Part shown: positions 56,822 through 64,000 of the stretch, one piece after another
How positions within the stretch are numbered: the first letter of the stretch is position 1
Layout: every line of letters begins with the position of its first letter
Origin: CAWIMX01 sp963837345
GTDB taxonomy: Bacteria > Acidobacteriota > Vicinamibacteria > Vicinamibacterales > CAVVIG01
Length of the DNA: 64,000 bases
NCBI GenBank assembly: GCA_963837345.1
Contig: CAWIMX010000001.1
Span: 1,674,001 to 1,738,000 of the forward strand
Reading direction: 5' to 3'
The notes under the pieces: model-generated
Seen by the model: only the letters and a program-made list of their open reading frames with translations
The model's database searches: none
Told to the model about the DNA's origin: nothing
Program-made: the position numbers and the translations under genes

Positions 56822-57493
56822 GTGGATCTCATCGCAATGTGGCAGCAGATGACCTGGGTGGCCAAAGGGGTGGCCTTCGTGCTCTTCTTCATGTCGATGT
56901 GGTCGGTCGGCGTGGCGGTCGAGCGGATCTTCACCTTCACGCAGGCGCGCAATCAGTCGAAGCTCTTCGCCCCGCAGGTCGCCAAGCATCTCAAGGATGG
57001 CCGCCTGAAGGAGGCGATCGGGATTTCCTCGTCGAAGAATTTCCGCTACAGCCATCTGGCCAAGGTCGTCCTCGCCGGTCTGCAGGAGTATCAGTTCCAG
57101 CAGGAGAGCGGCGGATCGCTCACGCGCGAAGACCTGATGGACACCGTGCGGCGCTCGATTCAGCGCGCCTCGGCGCTCACCGCATCGGACCTGAAGAAGG
57201 GCATCGCCGCCCTGGCCACGATCGGATCGACCGCGCCGTTCGTCGGACTGCTCGGCACGGTGGTCGGCGTCATCAACGCGTTCCAGGGCATCGGCGCGAG
57301 CGGGTCGGCCGGTATCGGCGCCGTCTCGGTCGGTATTTCGGAAGCGCTCGTCGAGACCGCGCTCGGACTCGTCGTGGCCATTCCGGCGGTGTGGTTCTAC
57401 AACTACCTCACCGGCCGCATCGAGTACTTCAACGTCGAGATGGACAACTCCTCGTCGGAGCTCGTGGACTACTTCGTCAGGAAGACCGCATAG
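56822..57493 (+). CDS. exbB: MotA/TolQ/ExbB family proton channel protein
   Basis: 223 residues with three transmembrane helices: near residues 12-32, then the conserved LATIGSTAPFVGLLGTVVGVI and VSVGISEALVETALGLVVAIP segments. It is the proton channel that energises TonB with ExbD. GTG 56822 has a GGGAGGA ribosome site 6 bases upstream. The long cytoplasmic region between helices 1 and 2 is of normal size. Confidence 0.95.
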   Translation: MDLIAMWQQMTWVAKGVAFVLFFMSMWSVGVAVERIFTFTQARNQSKLFAPQVAKHLKDGRLKEAIGISSSKNFRYSHLAKVVLAGLQEYQFQQESGGSLTREDLMDTVRRSIQRASALTASDLKKGIAALATIGSTAPFVGLLGTVVGVINAFQGIGASGSAGIGAVSVGISEALVETALGLVVAIPAVWFYNYLTGRIEYFNVEMDNSSSELVDYFVRKTA

Positions 57494-57584
57494 AGGTGCG
57501 GCGTGCCCGGGTGCGGGGTGTGCGCTGGCGCACCCACGCCCCGACGCATCGCAAGCACCGACGCACCTTCAGGGAGACTTAGCT

Positions 57585-58019
57585 ATGGCAATGGATCTGG
57601 GCGGCGCCAAAGGCGGGGTCAAGTCCGACATCAATGTGACCCCGCTCGTGGACGTCATGCTGGTGCTGCTCATCATCATGATGCTCGTGGCGCCGATGCT
57701 TCAGCAGGGCATCCAAGTCACGCTGCCGAAGGCCGACAACACGTCGGACAAGCCCGAAACGGCCGATCAGACCGTTATCGCCATCGGTGCCAACCGGTCG
57801 ATATATCTCAACGCCCGGCCCGTCGGCGAGGCCGAGCTGGCGACCAGGGTGAACGAGGCGCTCGAAAACAAAGTGGAGAAGATCGTCATCATCAAGGCCG
57901 ACGAAGATGTCGAGTACAGCGCGGTGATGGCGGCGATGGACCAGCTTCGCCAGGCGGGCATCGAGGACATCGGCCTCATCACCGACCCGCGAACGCAGCC
58001 CGGGCAGGGGGGTGAGTAA
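57585..58019 (+). CDS. exbD: ExbD/TolR family protein, first copy
   Basis: 144 residues. A single N-terminal helix includes the proton-carrying aspartate in NVTPLVDVMLVLLIIMM; the periplasmic ExbD/TolR domain follows with VTLPKADNTS and IVIIKADEDVEYSAVMAAMD. Its stop overlaps the start of the second copy (TAATG). Confidence 0.95.
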   Translation: MAMDLGGAKGGVKSDINVTPLVDVMLVLLIIMMLVAPMLQQGIQVTLPKADNTSDKPETADQTVIAIGANRSIYLNARPVGEAELATRVNEALENKVEKIVIIKADEDVEYSAVMAAMDQLRQAGIEDIGLITDPRTQPGQGGE

Positions 58020-58492
58020 TGGCGCACGCCCATCACCATCTCGGCGCCGAAGAAGTCTTCGTCGCTGAAACGCCGCACGCCAGTGCGGACATGAACGTGA
58101 CGCCCCTGATCGACGTGCTGCTCGTGCTGCTCGTCATCTTCATGGCGGCGTTGCCGCTCACGCAGCGGGGCCTCGACGTCAATCTGCCCGCCGAGACGAA
58201 CACCTCTCAGCAGCAGCAGCTCGACATCAGCCAGATCATGGTCGAGTACACCGCCGACCGCCACCTGTCGGTGAACCACCAGGACGTCACCATCGCCCAG
58301 CTTGGCGGCATGCTGCGCGACATCTACGCGACCCGGACGAACAAGACCCTCTTCATCGCGGCGGCGGGCACCCTTCGATATCGTGACGTCATCGAGGTGA
58401 TCGACGCGGCGCGCGGCGCCGGCGTCGAACGGGTCGGCATCGTCACCGAAGGGATGCGGAAGGCCGCAGGCGTCGTCAGCGGAAACGACTAG
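58019..58492 (+). CDS. ExbD/TolR family protein, second copy
   Basis: 157 residues. It has the same layout as its neighbour: MNVTPLIDVLLVLLVIFMAA with the conserved Asp, then VNLPAETNTSQQQQLD and TLRYRDVIEVIDAARGAGV. It differs in a histidine-rich N-terminal tail (AHAHHHLGAEEVF). Two ExbD paralogues with one ExbB occur in some TonB systems, where they may form a mixed dimer. It overlaps exbD by one base. Confidence 0.94.
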   Translation: MAHAHHHLGAEEVFVAETPHASADMNVTPLIDVLLVLLVIFMAALPLTQRGLDVNLPAETNTSQQQQLDISQIMVEYTADRHLSVNHQDVTIAQLGGMLRDIYATRTNKTLFIAAAGTLRYRDVIEVIDAARGAGVERVGIVTEGMRKAAGVVSGND

Positions 58493-58530
58493 ACAGAACG
58501 CTCGTCCGGCCCTTTCAATCGAGGCTTGCA

Positions 58531-58562
58531 GGGCCCGGGGCATCCGCCCCGGGCCCTTTTTT
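58531..58562 (+). terminator. Intrinsic terminator of the tonB-exbBD operon
   Basis: An 11-bp perfect stem (GGGCCCGGGGC/GCCCCGGGCCC) with a 4-base loop is followed by six T residues, 39 bases after the second exbD stop. Confidence 0.95.
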
Positions 58563-58711
58563 CTGCGGGCCCTGTCCCTTCCCCTTCTTCTGGTCGCTCG
58601 TTCCGGCACCTCCTGACCGGGCCTGGAGGCATCGCGCGCAGGATTGGAGGCGGGTGCTGCGAGCGGTCCCTGAGGCGTTTGGACGACGCGCCGCGAGACG
58701 CCCGGGCAAAG

Positions 58712-58748
58712 AAAAAGGCCGCTCCGGAGTCTCGAACCGGAGCGGCCT
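58712..58748 (-). terminator. Intrinsic terminator of the TPR lipoprotein gene
   Basis: On the minus strand a 12-bp perfect stem (AGGCCGCTCCGG/CCGGAGCGGCCT) around a 9-base loop is followed by TTTTTC, 30 bases after the gene's stop codon. The loop reads TTCGAGACT, like a tRNA T-loop, but no tRNA body is present. Confidence 0.9.
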
Positions 58749-58777
58749 GACGTGTCGCCGGGCGAGTGCCTGAGCGC

Positions 58778-59740
58778 CTAGGCTCCGGCGGTCTGCGCCT
58801 TTCTCATCTCCTCGGCCTTGTCGTGCAGCTCCTCGGCCTGCTTGATGAGATCCTGCTGAACCTTCGGATCCTTCTCCAGGTTGGCCTGGAGCCTGAGGAG
58901 CAGGCCCTTGTAGACCATGGCGTCGGTGTAGTCGGACTTCAATTCGAGGGCCTTGTCGACGGCCTGGAGACCCTGCTGAATGTGATCGCGCTTGTCGTCT
59001 TCGGTGAGGCTGAAGTTCCGCTGGGCGTCGTCCCAGTAATAGGTGGCGATCACGAAGTAGGCTTCGGGGTTGTTCGGTTCCTGCTCGGCGCGGCCGCGCA
59101 GGGCGGCGATCGTCTTCGGGAAGTCGCCCATGGTGTTGTAGTAGCGGGCGAGCTGCAGGTAGACGTTCGGATCGGCCGGCTTGGCGTCTTTGGCGTAGAT
59201 CAGCATCTTCTCCGCCCAGTCGTAGACGCCGGCATCTTCATAGATCTTGGACAATTTGAAGTAATTGTCGACGTTGGCGGGGTCGAGGCGAATCATCTCC
59301 TGGACGACGGGCTCCGCCTTGGCGGCATCGTTCAGTTTGTCGGGACTGTAGGCCGCGACGAGATAGTCGAGCGAGAGCTGGGCGAGGTCCCGCATCGCGG
59401 GATCTTCGGACTTGCCCAGCCGGTCGGCGGACGCCTGATAGTTCGTGACGGCCTTCTCGAGCAGCGCGTCATTGTCGGGCTCACCGCGGCGACTGGGCTT
59501 GAAGAGATTGTCGTAACAATTGCCCAGGTAGAAATAGACCTGGTTGAGATTGGGGTCCGACTGGACGGCTTTTTCGTACAAGGCGGCCGCGGCCTGGTAG
59601 TCCTGCTGCTGATAGGCGGTGTTGCCCTCCTTGAAGGCCCGCATCGCCACGACTTGTCCCCATTTGCTGCAGCCGACCAACGACACCGACCCGATGGCCA
59701 GAGCCGCGACCACCGCGAGCGACGCTCCTGACAATCGCAT
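58778..59740 (-). CDS. TPR-repeat lipoprotein
   Basis: 320 residues. Signal peptide with the lipobox LVGC at about residues 22-25 (LAIGSVSLVGCSKWGQ), so the protein is lipid-anchored. TPR repeats follow: QDYQAAAALYEKAVQSDPNL, NQVYFYLGNCYDNLF, DPANVDNYFKLSKIYEDAG, PNVYLQLARYYNTMGDFPK. The ATG at 59740 has AAAGGGGG 5 bases upstream and gives a good signal peptide; upstream in-frame ATGs lack these. It converges on the tonB operon and has its own strong promoter. Confidence 0.9.
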   Translation of the reverse strand: MRLSGASLAVVAALAIGSVSLVGCSKWGQVVAMRAFKEGNTAYQQQDYQAAAALYEKAVQSDPNLNQVYFYLGNCYDNLFKPSRRGEPDNDALLEKAVTNYQASADRLGKSEDPAMRDLAQLSLDYLVAAYSPDKLNDAAKAEPVVQEMIRLDPANVDNYFKLSKIYEDAGVYDWAEKMLIYAKDAKPADPNVYLQLARYYNTMGDFPKTIAALRGRAEQEPNNPEAYFVIATYYWDDAQRNFSLTEDDKRDHIQQGLQAVDKALELKSDYTDAMVYKGLLLRLQANLEKDPKVQQDLIKQAEELHDKAEEMRKAQTAGA

Positions 59741-59830
59741 TGCGCCCCCTTTACGGCCGTAATTCCACATGGTGTGAATCCCCTCGAGCACTCGCTAGGC
59801 GAGGTGTGGGGGCCCGGCCAAAACCGGGCC

Positions 59831-59860
59831 AGTATAGTGAACGGAAAAAAGCCAAGTCAA
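59831..59860 (-). promoter_or_regulatory. Sigma-70 promoter of the TPR lipoprotein gene
   Basis: On the minus strand TTGACT (-35) is 18 bases from TATACT (-10), with a T-tract in the spacer, closely matching the tonB promoter layout. The leader to the ATG is about 85 bases and includes a GGCCCGG/CCGGGCC hairpin. Confidence 0.8.
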
Positions 59861-59988
59861 GGCGGCCCGGACCGGGGCCGTCCGTGCTTGCCGTACGCCC
59901 AAGTCTTTCTCTATCATTGATTTGGCGGTACCGGCCGACCTGGAGGCGAACGCGCCTCGCACCGATACTGCATTAGACACCATTTTCC

Positions 59989-62175
59989 ATGATTCGCTTC
60001 GAGGATCTCCTCGAAAAGGTCCGCGCCTACAGCCCGGACGCCGATGTCGAGCTGCTGCGGAAGGCCTATGTCTTCTCGGCTTTCGAGCATCGGGCCCAGG
60101 TGCGCCACTCGGGCGAACCCTACCTCATCCATCCGCTGGCCGTCGCCGATTTCCTGGCCGACATGAAGCTGGACGTCGTCGCCGTCGCGGCCGGCCTGCT
60201 GCACGACGTGGTGGAGGATACGCTCACCACCATCGAGCGCATTCGCGAGTTGTTCGGGCCCGACGTCGCGCACGTGGTGGAGGGCGTCACCAAGATCAGC
60301 GCGATTCCGTTCTCGTCGAGCGAAGAGCGGCAGGCGGAGAACTTCCGCAAGATGCTGCTGGCGATGGTCGACGACATCCGCGTCATCCTCGTCAAGCTGG
60401 CCGATCGGCTGCACAACATGCGCACGCTCAATCATCTGCCGGAGGATCGGCGGATGAAGATCGCGCAGGAGACGCTCGACATCTATGCGCCGATCGCCAA
60501 CCGCCTGGGCATGAGCAAGGTGAAGAACGAGCTCGAAGAGCTGTCGTTCCGCTATCTCGAGCCGAAGGCCTACGAGGACCTGCGCGCCCGCGTCGAAGCG
60601 AAGCGCCGGGCCAGCGAGGGGATGATCGAAAAGCTCAGGATGACGGTGGCGGCGAAGCTCGCCGACGCGCAGGTGCCCTTCATCCAGATCGACGGCCGAA
60701 TCAAGCGCCTCTTCAGCATCCATCAGAAGCTGAAGCGCCAGAAGATCGAGCTCGAGCAGGTGTATGACTTCATCGCCCTGCGCGTGGTCACCGAGCACGT
60801 GAAGGACTGTTATGCGGCGCTGGGCATCATCCATCAGACGTGGTCGCCGGTGCCTGGACGCTTCAAGGATTTCATCGCGATGAAGCGGCCCAACGGCTAC
60901 CAGTCGCTGCACACCTCGGTCATCAGTCCCGAGGGCATGCCGTTCGAAGTGCAGATTCGCACGATGCAGATGCACCGCGAGGCCGAAGAAGGCATCGCCG
61001 CGCATTGGAAATACAAGGAGGGGCGCGTCGGCGACCACAACGACGAGCGGTATTTCACCTGGATGCGCCAGCTGCTGGAGTACCAGCAGGAGCTGCGCGA
61101 TCCGAGGGAGTTCATTCAGAACCTGAAGGTCGAGTTGTATCCCGAAGAGGTGTACACGTTCACGCCCAAAGGCCTCGTGAAGGCCTTTCCGCGCGGCGCG
61201 ACGCCTCTCGATTTCGCCTATTCGATTCACACCGACGTGGGCCACCAGTGCGTGGGCGCCAGGGTGAACGGCAAGATTGTGCCGCTCAGGACGCGGCTCA
61301 AGAACGGCGACATCGTCGAGATCATGACGGGGAACGGGCACAAGCCGAGTCGCGACTGGCTGAACTACGTCGTCACGTCCAACGCCCGCTACAAGATCAA
61401 GCACTTCATCCGGCTGGAGGAGAAGACTCGCGCGATCGAGCTGGGCCGCAAGGTGTTCGACAAGGAAGCCCGGCGCTACGACCTCAACCCGCGCACGCTG
61501 CAGGAGGGCGAGGCGTTCGCCGCGCAGCTCACCGAGCTCGGCGTGCAGAAGGCCGACGACTTGTTCGCGGCGCTCGGCTACGGCAAGCTCTCGCCGAAGC
61601 AGCTGCTCCTCAAGCTGGTGCCGCCGAGCGAACTGCACGAGAAGTCGCCGGAATGGCCCGTCACGACGGCGGTGAAACGGGTGCTGGGCGCCGGCGGGCG
61701 CGTGCTCGGCGCGGGCGGTGGCACCGACAAGATCAAGGTGCGCGGGTTCGACGATCTCATGGTGTATCGCGCCCGGTGCTGCAATCCGATCCGCGGCGAG
61801 AAGATTATCGGCTACATCACCCGGGGCAAGGGCGTGTCCGTGCACTCGGTCACCTGTCCGAACGTCGTGAATCTGATGTACGACCCGGAGCGGCGCATCG
61901 AGGTGGAATGGGACAAGGGCGGCGCCGATGCCATGCGCTACACGGTCAAGCTGGCGATGGAGGTCGAGGATCGCAAAGGCCTGCTCGCGGCCATCAGCGC
62001 CCGAATCGCCGACATCAATACGAACATCCGCAACGTCGAGGCCCATACCGATGTCGACCGCCACGCGAGGATCGACATGACGGTCGAGATCGACGACATG
62101 AAGCACCTCGAGAAGGTGATCAAGTCGTTGCGCGGCGTGGACGGGGTGATCGACGTCGAACGGGCCGCCCGTTAG
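59989..62175 (+). CDS. Bifunctional (p)ppGpp synthetase/hydrolase (Rel/SpoT type)
   Basis: 728 residues with the full long-RSH layout. HD hydrolase domain (AHVVEGVTKISAI; LLHDVVEDT near residue 72) intact, synthetase domain with RFKDFIAMKRPNGYQSLHT, TGS domain (VYTFTPKGLVKAFPRGATPLD), a zinc-finger-like helical region containing RARCCNPIRGEKI and a C-terminal ACT domain (DRKGLLAAISARIADINTNI). Both catalytic halves look competent, so this is the single stringent-response regulator expected outside the gamma/beta-proteobacteria. Start at ATG 59989. Confidence 0.95.
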   Translation: MIRFEDLLEKVRAYSPDADVELLRKAYVFSAFEHRAQVRHSGEPYLIHPLAVADFLADMKLDVVAVAAGLLHDVVEDTLTTIERIRELFGPDVAHVVEGVTKISAIPFSSSEERQAENFRKMLLAMVDDIRVILVKLADRLHNMRTLNHLPEDRRMKIAQETLDIYAPIANRLGMSKVKNELEELSFRYLEPKAYEDLRARVEAKRRASEGMIEKLRMTVAAKLADAQVPFIQIDGRIKRLFSIHQKLKRQKIELEQVYDFIALRVVTEHVKDCYAALGIIHQTWSPVPGRFKDFIAMKRPNGYQSLHTSVISPEGMPFEVQIRTMQMHREAEEGIAAHWKYKEGRVGDHNDERYFTWMRQLLEYQQELRDPREFIQNLKVELYPEEVYTFTPKGLVKAFPRGATPLDFAYSIHTDVGHQCVGARVNGKIVPLRTRLKNGDIVEIMTGNGHKPSRDWLNYVVTSNARYKIKHFIRLEEKTRAIELGRKVFDKEARRYDLNPRTLQEGEAFAAQLTELGVQKADDLFAALGYGKLSPKQLLLKLVPPSELHEKSPEWPVTTAVKRVLGAGGRVLGAGGGTDKIKVRGFDDLMVYRARCCNPIRGEKIIGYITRGKGVSVHSVTCPNVVNLMYDPERRIEVEWDKGGADAMRYTVKLAMEVEDRKGLLAAISARIADINTNIRNVEAHTDVDRHARIDMTVEIDDMKHLEKVIKSLRGVDGVIDVERAAR

Positions 62176-62243
62176 CCTGCCGGGAGGCCGAGCCTCCGGT
62201 CGAAACAGCCCGTCTCAGCAGCTTCGTGCCCGTGTGGTCGTTC

Positions 62244-62654
62244 TCAGAGCTCGCGATGTCTCCGAGTCTCCGCAGGCGCGACGGCGATGGCGTCGATCTC
62301 GATGCGCGCGTCGCGGGGCAGCCGTGCCACCTGGACGGTGGAGCGGGCAGGACTCGGCATCGGAAAGAACTCCGCGTAGACCGCGTTCATCGCCGCGAAA
62401 TCGTCGAGATCGGCGAGGTACACCGTCGTGCGGGCGACATCGCCGAGGGTGAGGCCGGAGGCTTCGACAAGGGCCCGGAGATTCTCGAGGGCGCGGCGGG
62501 TCTGGGCCGCCACGCCGCCCCCGATCAGCGCGCCTGTGGCCGGATCGATGGGAATCTGACCTGAGATGAAGACCAGGGAGCCGGCCTGGACGGCCGGCGA
62601 ATACGGACCGATCGCCGCGGGCGCCCCGGGATTCGAAACGGGGCGCAGAGTCAC
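62244..62654 (-). CDS. ridA: RidA family enamine/imine deaminase
   Basis: 136 residues. It hydrolyses reactive 2-aminoacrylate intermediates released by PLP enzymes. The signature is clear: SNPGAPAAIGPYSPAVQAG, FISGQIPIDPATG, the R-x-TVYL region ARTTVYLADLDDF and the substrate-binding ARSTVQVARLPRDARIEID. GTG 62654 overlaps the rpmB stop (GTGA). The protein ends within a few residues of the usual C-terminus. Confidence 0.93.
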   Translation of the reverse strand: MTLRPVSNPGAPAAIGPYSPAVQAGSLVFISGQIPIDPATGALIGGGVAAQTRRALENLRALVEASGLTLGDVARTTVYLADLDDFAAMNAVYAEFFPMPSPARSTVQVARLPRDARIEIDAIAVAPAETRRHREL

Positions 62655-62842
62655 GCGGCTTTGACGACCTTGCCCGATCGCAGGCACCGCGTGCACACGC
62701 GGATGCGCCTGACTCCACCGTTGATGCTGGCACGGACCGCCTGCAGGTTGGGCTGGAATCGCCGCGCGCTCACGTTATGCGCATGGCTCACTTGCCGTCC
62801 GACGACCGGAGTCTTGCCACAGATCTCGCAGCGTTTCGCCAT
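62651..62842 (-). CDS. rpmB: 50S ribosomal protein L28
   Basis: 63 residues, normal length. The zinc-binding C+ form is seen: CEICGK near the start and CTRCLRSGKV near the end, with HAHNVSARRFQPNLQ between. ridA follows in overlap. Confidence 0.97.
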   Translation of the reverse strand: MAKRCEICGKTPVVGRQVSHAHNVSARRFQPNLQAVRASINGGVRRIRVCTRCLRSGKVVKAA

Positions 62843-62886
62843 CTGAATCCTTACCTCGCAAAGCCCAAACCGGCATCATACCACTG

Positions 62887-63528
62887 TCACGGCACGATAA
62901 TCCGTGGTTCGGTCGTGGCGCCCGCCTCGGGCGGCGAACCCTCCGGGCGGCGCACCACTCGGCCCAGCAGATCCAGAAAGGCCCGGCTGGCGGGCGCTCC
63001 GGAAGCGCGGAACGCGCGCGCGGCATCCTCGACGCGTCGCAGGACGACCGCGGCGTCGCGTTCGAACGACGAGCCTGCGCCCTTGCCTGCGTCCGTCAGC
63101 AACGTCTTCAGCGCCGTGGCCAGACGCTCGGCTGGCAGCGCGGCCGGACGATGCTCGTAGATGACGCCGCGGGCAGCCGTTTCGAGGGTCGCCGCCAGCG
63201 CGCCCGCCGCTTCGGCCACGTCCTCGTCCAGGAGCGGCTGGAGTTCGGGGGGCTGATACTCGGTGAGGAGAGTGGCGACGAGAAAGAAGACCTGCGACTG
63301 CCGTTCATTGAAATCGCGAACGTAGTGCACCAGCCGCCCGAGGTCGTGTTGCTGCCGTCGGACCTCCTGGGCGGGCGGATGCTCGCGGGATGCGGTCAGG
63401 TATGCGCAGTCGCTCGGACAACTGATCTGGACGAGCCGCTTGGTCCCGCAGCAGACCGGGCAAATCCAGCGGCCCAGCGCGGGGCAGGCGCGGCGGGCCC
63501 GACGCTCGCCGCACAACGCGCACACCAT
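62887..63528 (-). CDS. Zinc-finger-like hypothetical protein, 213 residues
   Basis: I do not recognise a named family. Eight cysteines cluster in the first 45 residues (CALC near 3-6, C15, CPVCC near 23-27, CPSDC near 37-41), spaced for two zinc sites. The rest is helical and hydrophilic: RDFNERQSQVFFLVATLLTE, LLDEDVAEAAGALAATLE. There is no signal or membrane segment. It lies 44 bases ahead of rpmB and is probably co-transcribed with rpmB-ridA, hinting at a housekeeping or ribosome-linked role. That is weak inference. Confidence 0.72.
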   Translation of the reverse strand: MVCALCGERRARRACPALGRWICPVCCGTKRLVQISCPSDCAYLTASREHPPAQEVRRQQHDLGRLVHYVRDFNERQSQVFFLVATLLTEYQPPELQPLLDEDVAEAAGALAATLETAARGVIYEHRPAALPAERLATALKTLLTDAGKGAGSSFERDAAVVLRRVEDAARAFRASGAPASRAFLDLLGRVVRRPEGSPPEAGATTEPRIIVP

Positions 63529-63958
63529 CCGGCCATTATGACTGATCCTCCGAACTGTCGGGAAAGCCGACGTTCGTGTCGCATCGTGAGCACACCCGCG
63601 TAACCTTCGTCACCACAATTCGTCACCATCAGGTGACATCTTTCGGCGTCGAACCGTAGCCAGCCGAGGGGCGTCTAAAGATGCGACATGGGCGCCTGGC
63701 CGCGTGCGGACGGAGGTCGTTGGTGTAAGTAATTGTATTTAGATGGTTTATACTATCGTGTCTTGTGGGAATGGCGCGGCGTCGCGGGGGACGCGGATTT
63801 CAGGCAGCCTGCACAGGGCGGCCGGCCGCGCGGGTTTGATGGGACTCCAAGGGCGCAGTGATACTGGCGGGTTATTTGCATAGGCGACGGCACTAGCGGA
63901 GGTCCGGTACCGAATCCGGACCAGGCCCCCGAGCGGGGCCGGTGGAAGGAGCGGCGTC
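63529..63958 (+). other. 430-bp gene-free stretch, probable promoter and long structured leader of the last gene
   Basis: No coding frame is credible here. A TATACT (63749-63754) sits in an AT-rich island unusual for this window, with no canonical -35. From there about 200 bases run to ATG 63959 and include GGTCCGG/CCGGACC and GGCCCC/GGGGCC hairpins just before a clear AAGGAG ribosome site (63946-63951). I compared it with TPP, cobalamin, c-di-GMP and molybdenum-cofactor riboswitch cores and saw no convincing match. Confidence 0.45.
63606..63636. repeat. Direct and inverted repeats around TCACC
   Basis: TTCGTCACCA occurs twice at a 13-base spacing (63606 and 63619), and TCACC-ATCA-GGTGA forms a perfect inverted repeat at 63623-63636. 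It looks like an operator or regulator-binding array about 115 bases upstream of the -10-like TATACT. Confidence 0.45.
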
Positions 63959-64000
63959 ATGAAGAAAACACAGAAAACGGGCGCGACCGACGCGATGGAT
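63959..64000 (+). CDS. Start of an unknown gene (14 codons, cut by window edge)
   Basis: ATG 63959 follows an AAGGAG Shine-Dalgarno by 7 bases and opens MKKTQKTGATDAMD up to the window edge. Only the hydrophilic, lysine-containing N-terminus is visible, so no function can be given. Confidence 0.55.
   Translation, partial: MKKTQKTGATDAMD

Noticed and set aside
58712..58748. tRNA T-arm-like hairpin
   Set aside because: The loop looks like a T-loop but there is no acceptor, D- or anticodon arm; position and T-run make it a terminator.
63755..63958. A c-di-GMP or cobalamin riboswitch
   Set aside because: A CACAGGGC string and several hairpins were tempting, but the conserved core of neither class can be completed.
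63748..63960. 70-residue minus-strand frame before the last gene
   Set aside because: No ribosome site, no family match, and it overlaps the probable leader of a clearly started plus-strand gene.

Overview
The window is about two-thirds G+C, is packed with genes on both strands, and uses many GTG starts. It carries a Gram-negative outer-membrane toolkit: LptD, TonB/ExbB/ExbD, a TonB-receptor-like barrel with a carboxypeptidase-regulatory N-terminus, and Lipobox TPR proteins. The mix of exported alpha/beta-hydrolase, TPR proteins and conserved unknowns fits Acidobacteriota, probably Vicinamibacteria; this is inference from gene content, not from a marker search. No rRNA, tRNA, CRISPR array, insertion sequence or prophage was seen.

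Layout. 1-7662: the N-terminal part of MutS2 and LarB (minus); then a processive family-2 glycosyltransferase, a DUF362 protein, citrate synthase, a cupin and a luciferase-like flavin enzyme (plus). 8006-14924: a tight plus-strand operon with a TonB-receptor-like protein, an exported protein with kinase-like catalytic motifs, an exported metallophosphoesterase, a DUF4956 membrane protein and a phospholipase-D-like protein. This is the most interesting unit in the window. 15081-26071: a hybrid histidine kinase, then lepA-lepB (plus), facing a minus-strand series rpiB-glyA-dinG-TPR-yggS-divIVA-yggU. 26118-35886: RlmI-like methyltransferase, a nucleotide transporter, an exported hydrolase, an FMN hydroxyacid dehydrogenase, thiC under a TPP riboswitch, and HtpX. 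35899-43079 (minus): deoxynucleoside kinase-accD-folC-lptD-epimerase-radical SAM. 43090-47748: a HEAT-repeat/cyclophilin gene with many frame breaks, a 16-residue lysine-rich peptide gene with a possible structured RNA upstream, a TPR protein and ddl. 47769-55863: tgt-yajC-secD-secF-uppP-DUF502-hppA. 56025-64000: tonB-exbB-exbD-exbD, a TPR lipoprotein, rel, a zinc-finger protein-rpmB-ridA unit, and the start of an unknown gene behind a long leader.

Two window-wide patterns stand out. First, six genes (glycosyltransferase, DUF362, lepB, lldD-like, HEAT/cyclophilin, hppA) are broken by 15 single-base events. All 15 are +1 insertions, and removing them restores full-length family-like proteins. 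Most look like duplication of a neighbouring base, so sequencing or assembly error is the leading explanation, but eight fall in one 1.6-kb stretch. Second, at least six genes have a -10-like hexamer ending 6-8 bases before the start codon and no usable Shine-Dalgarno site, which suggests leaderless transcription.
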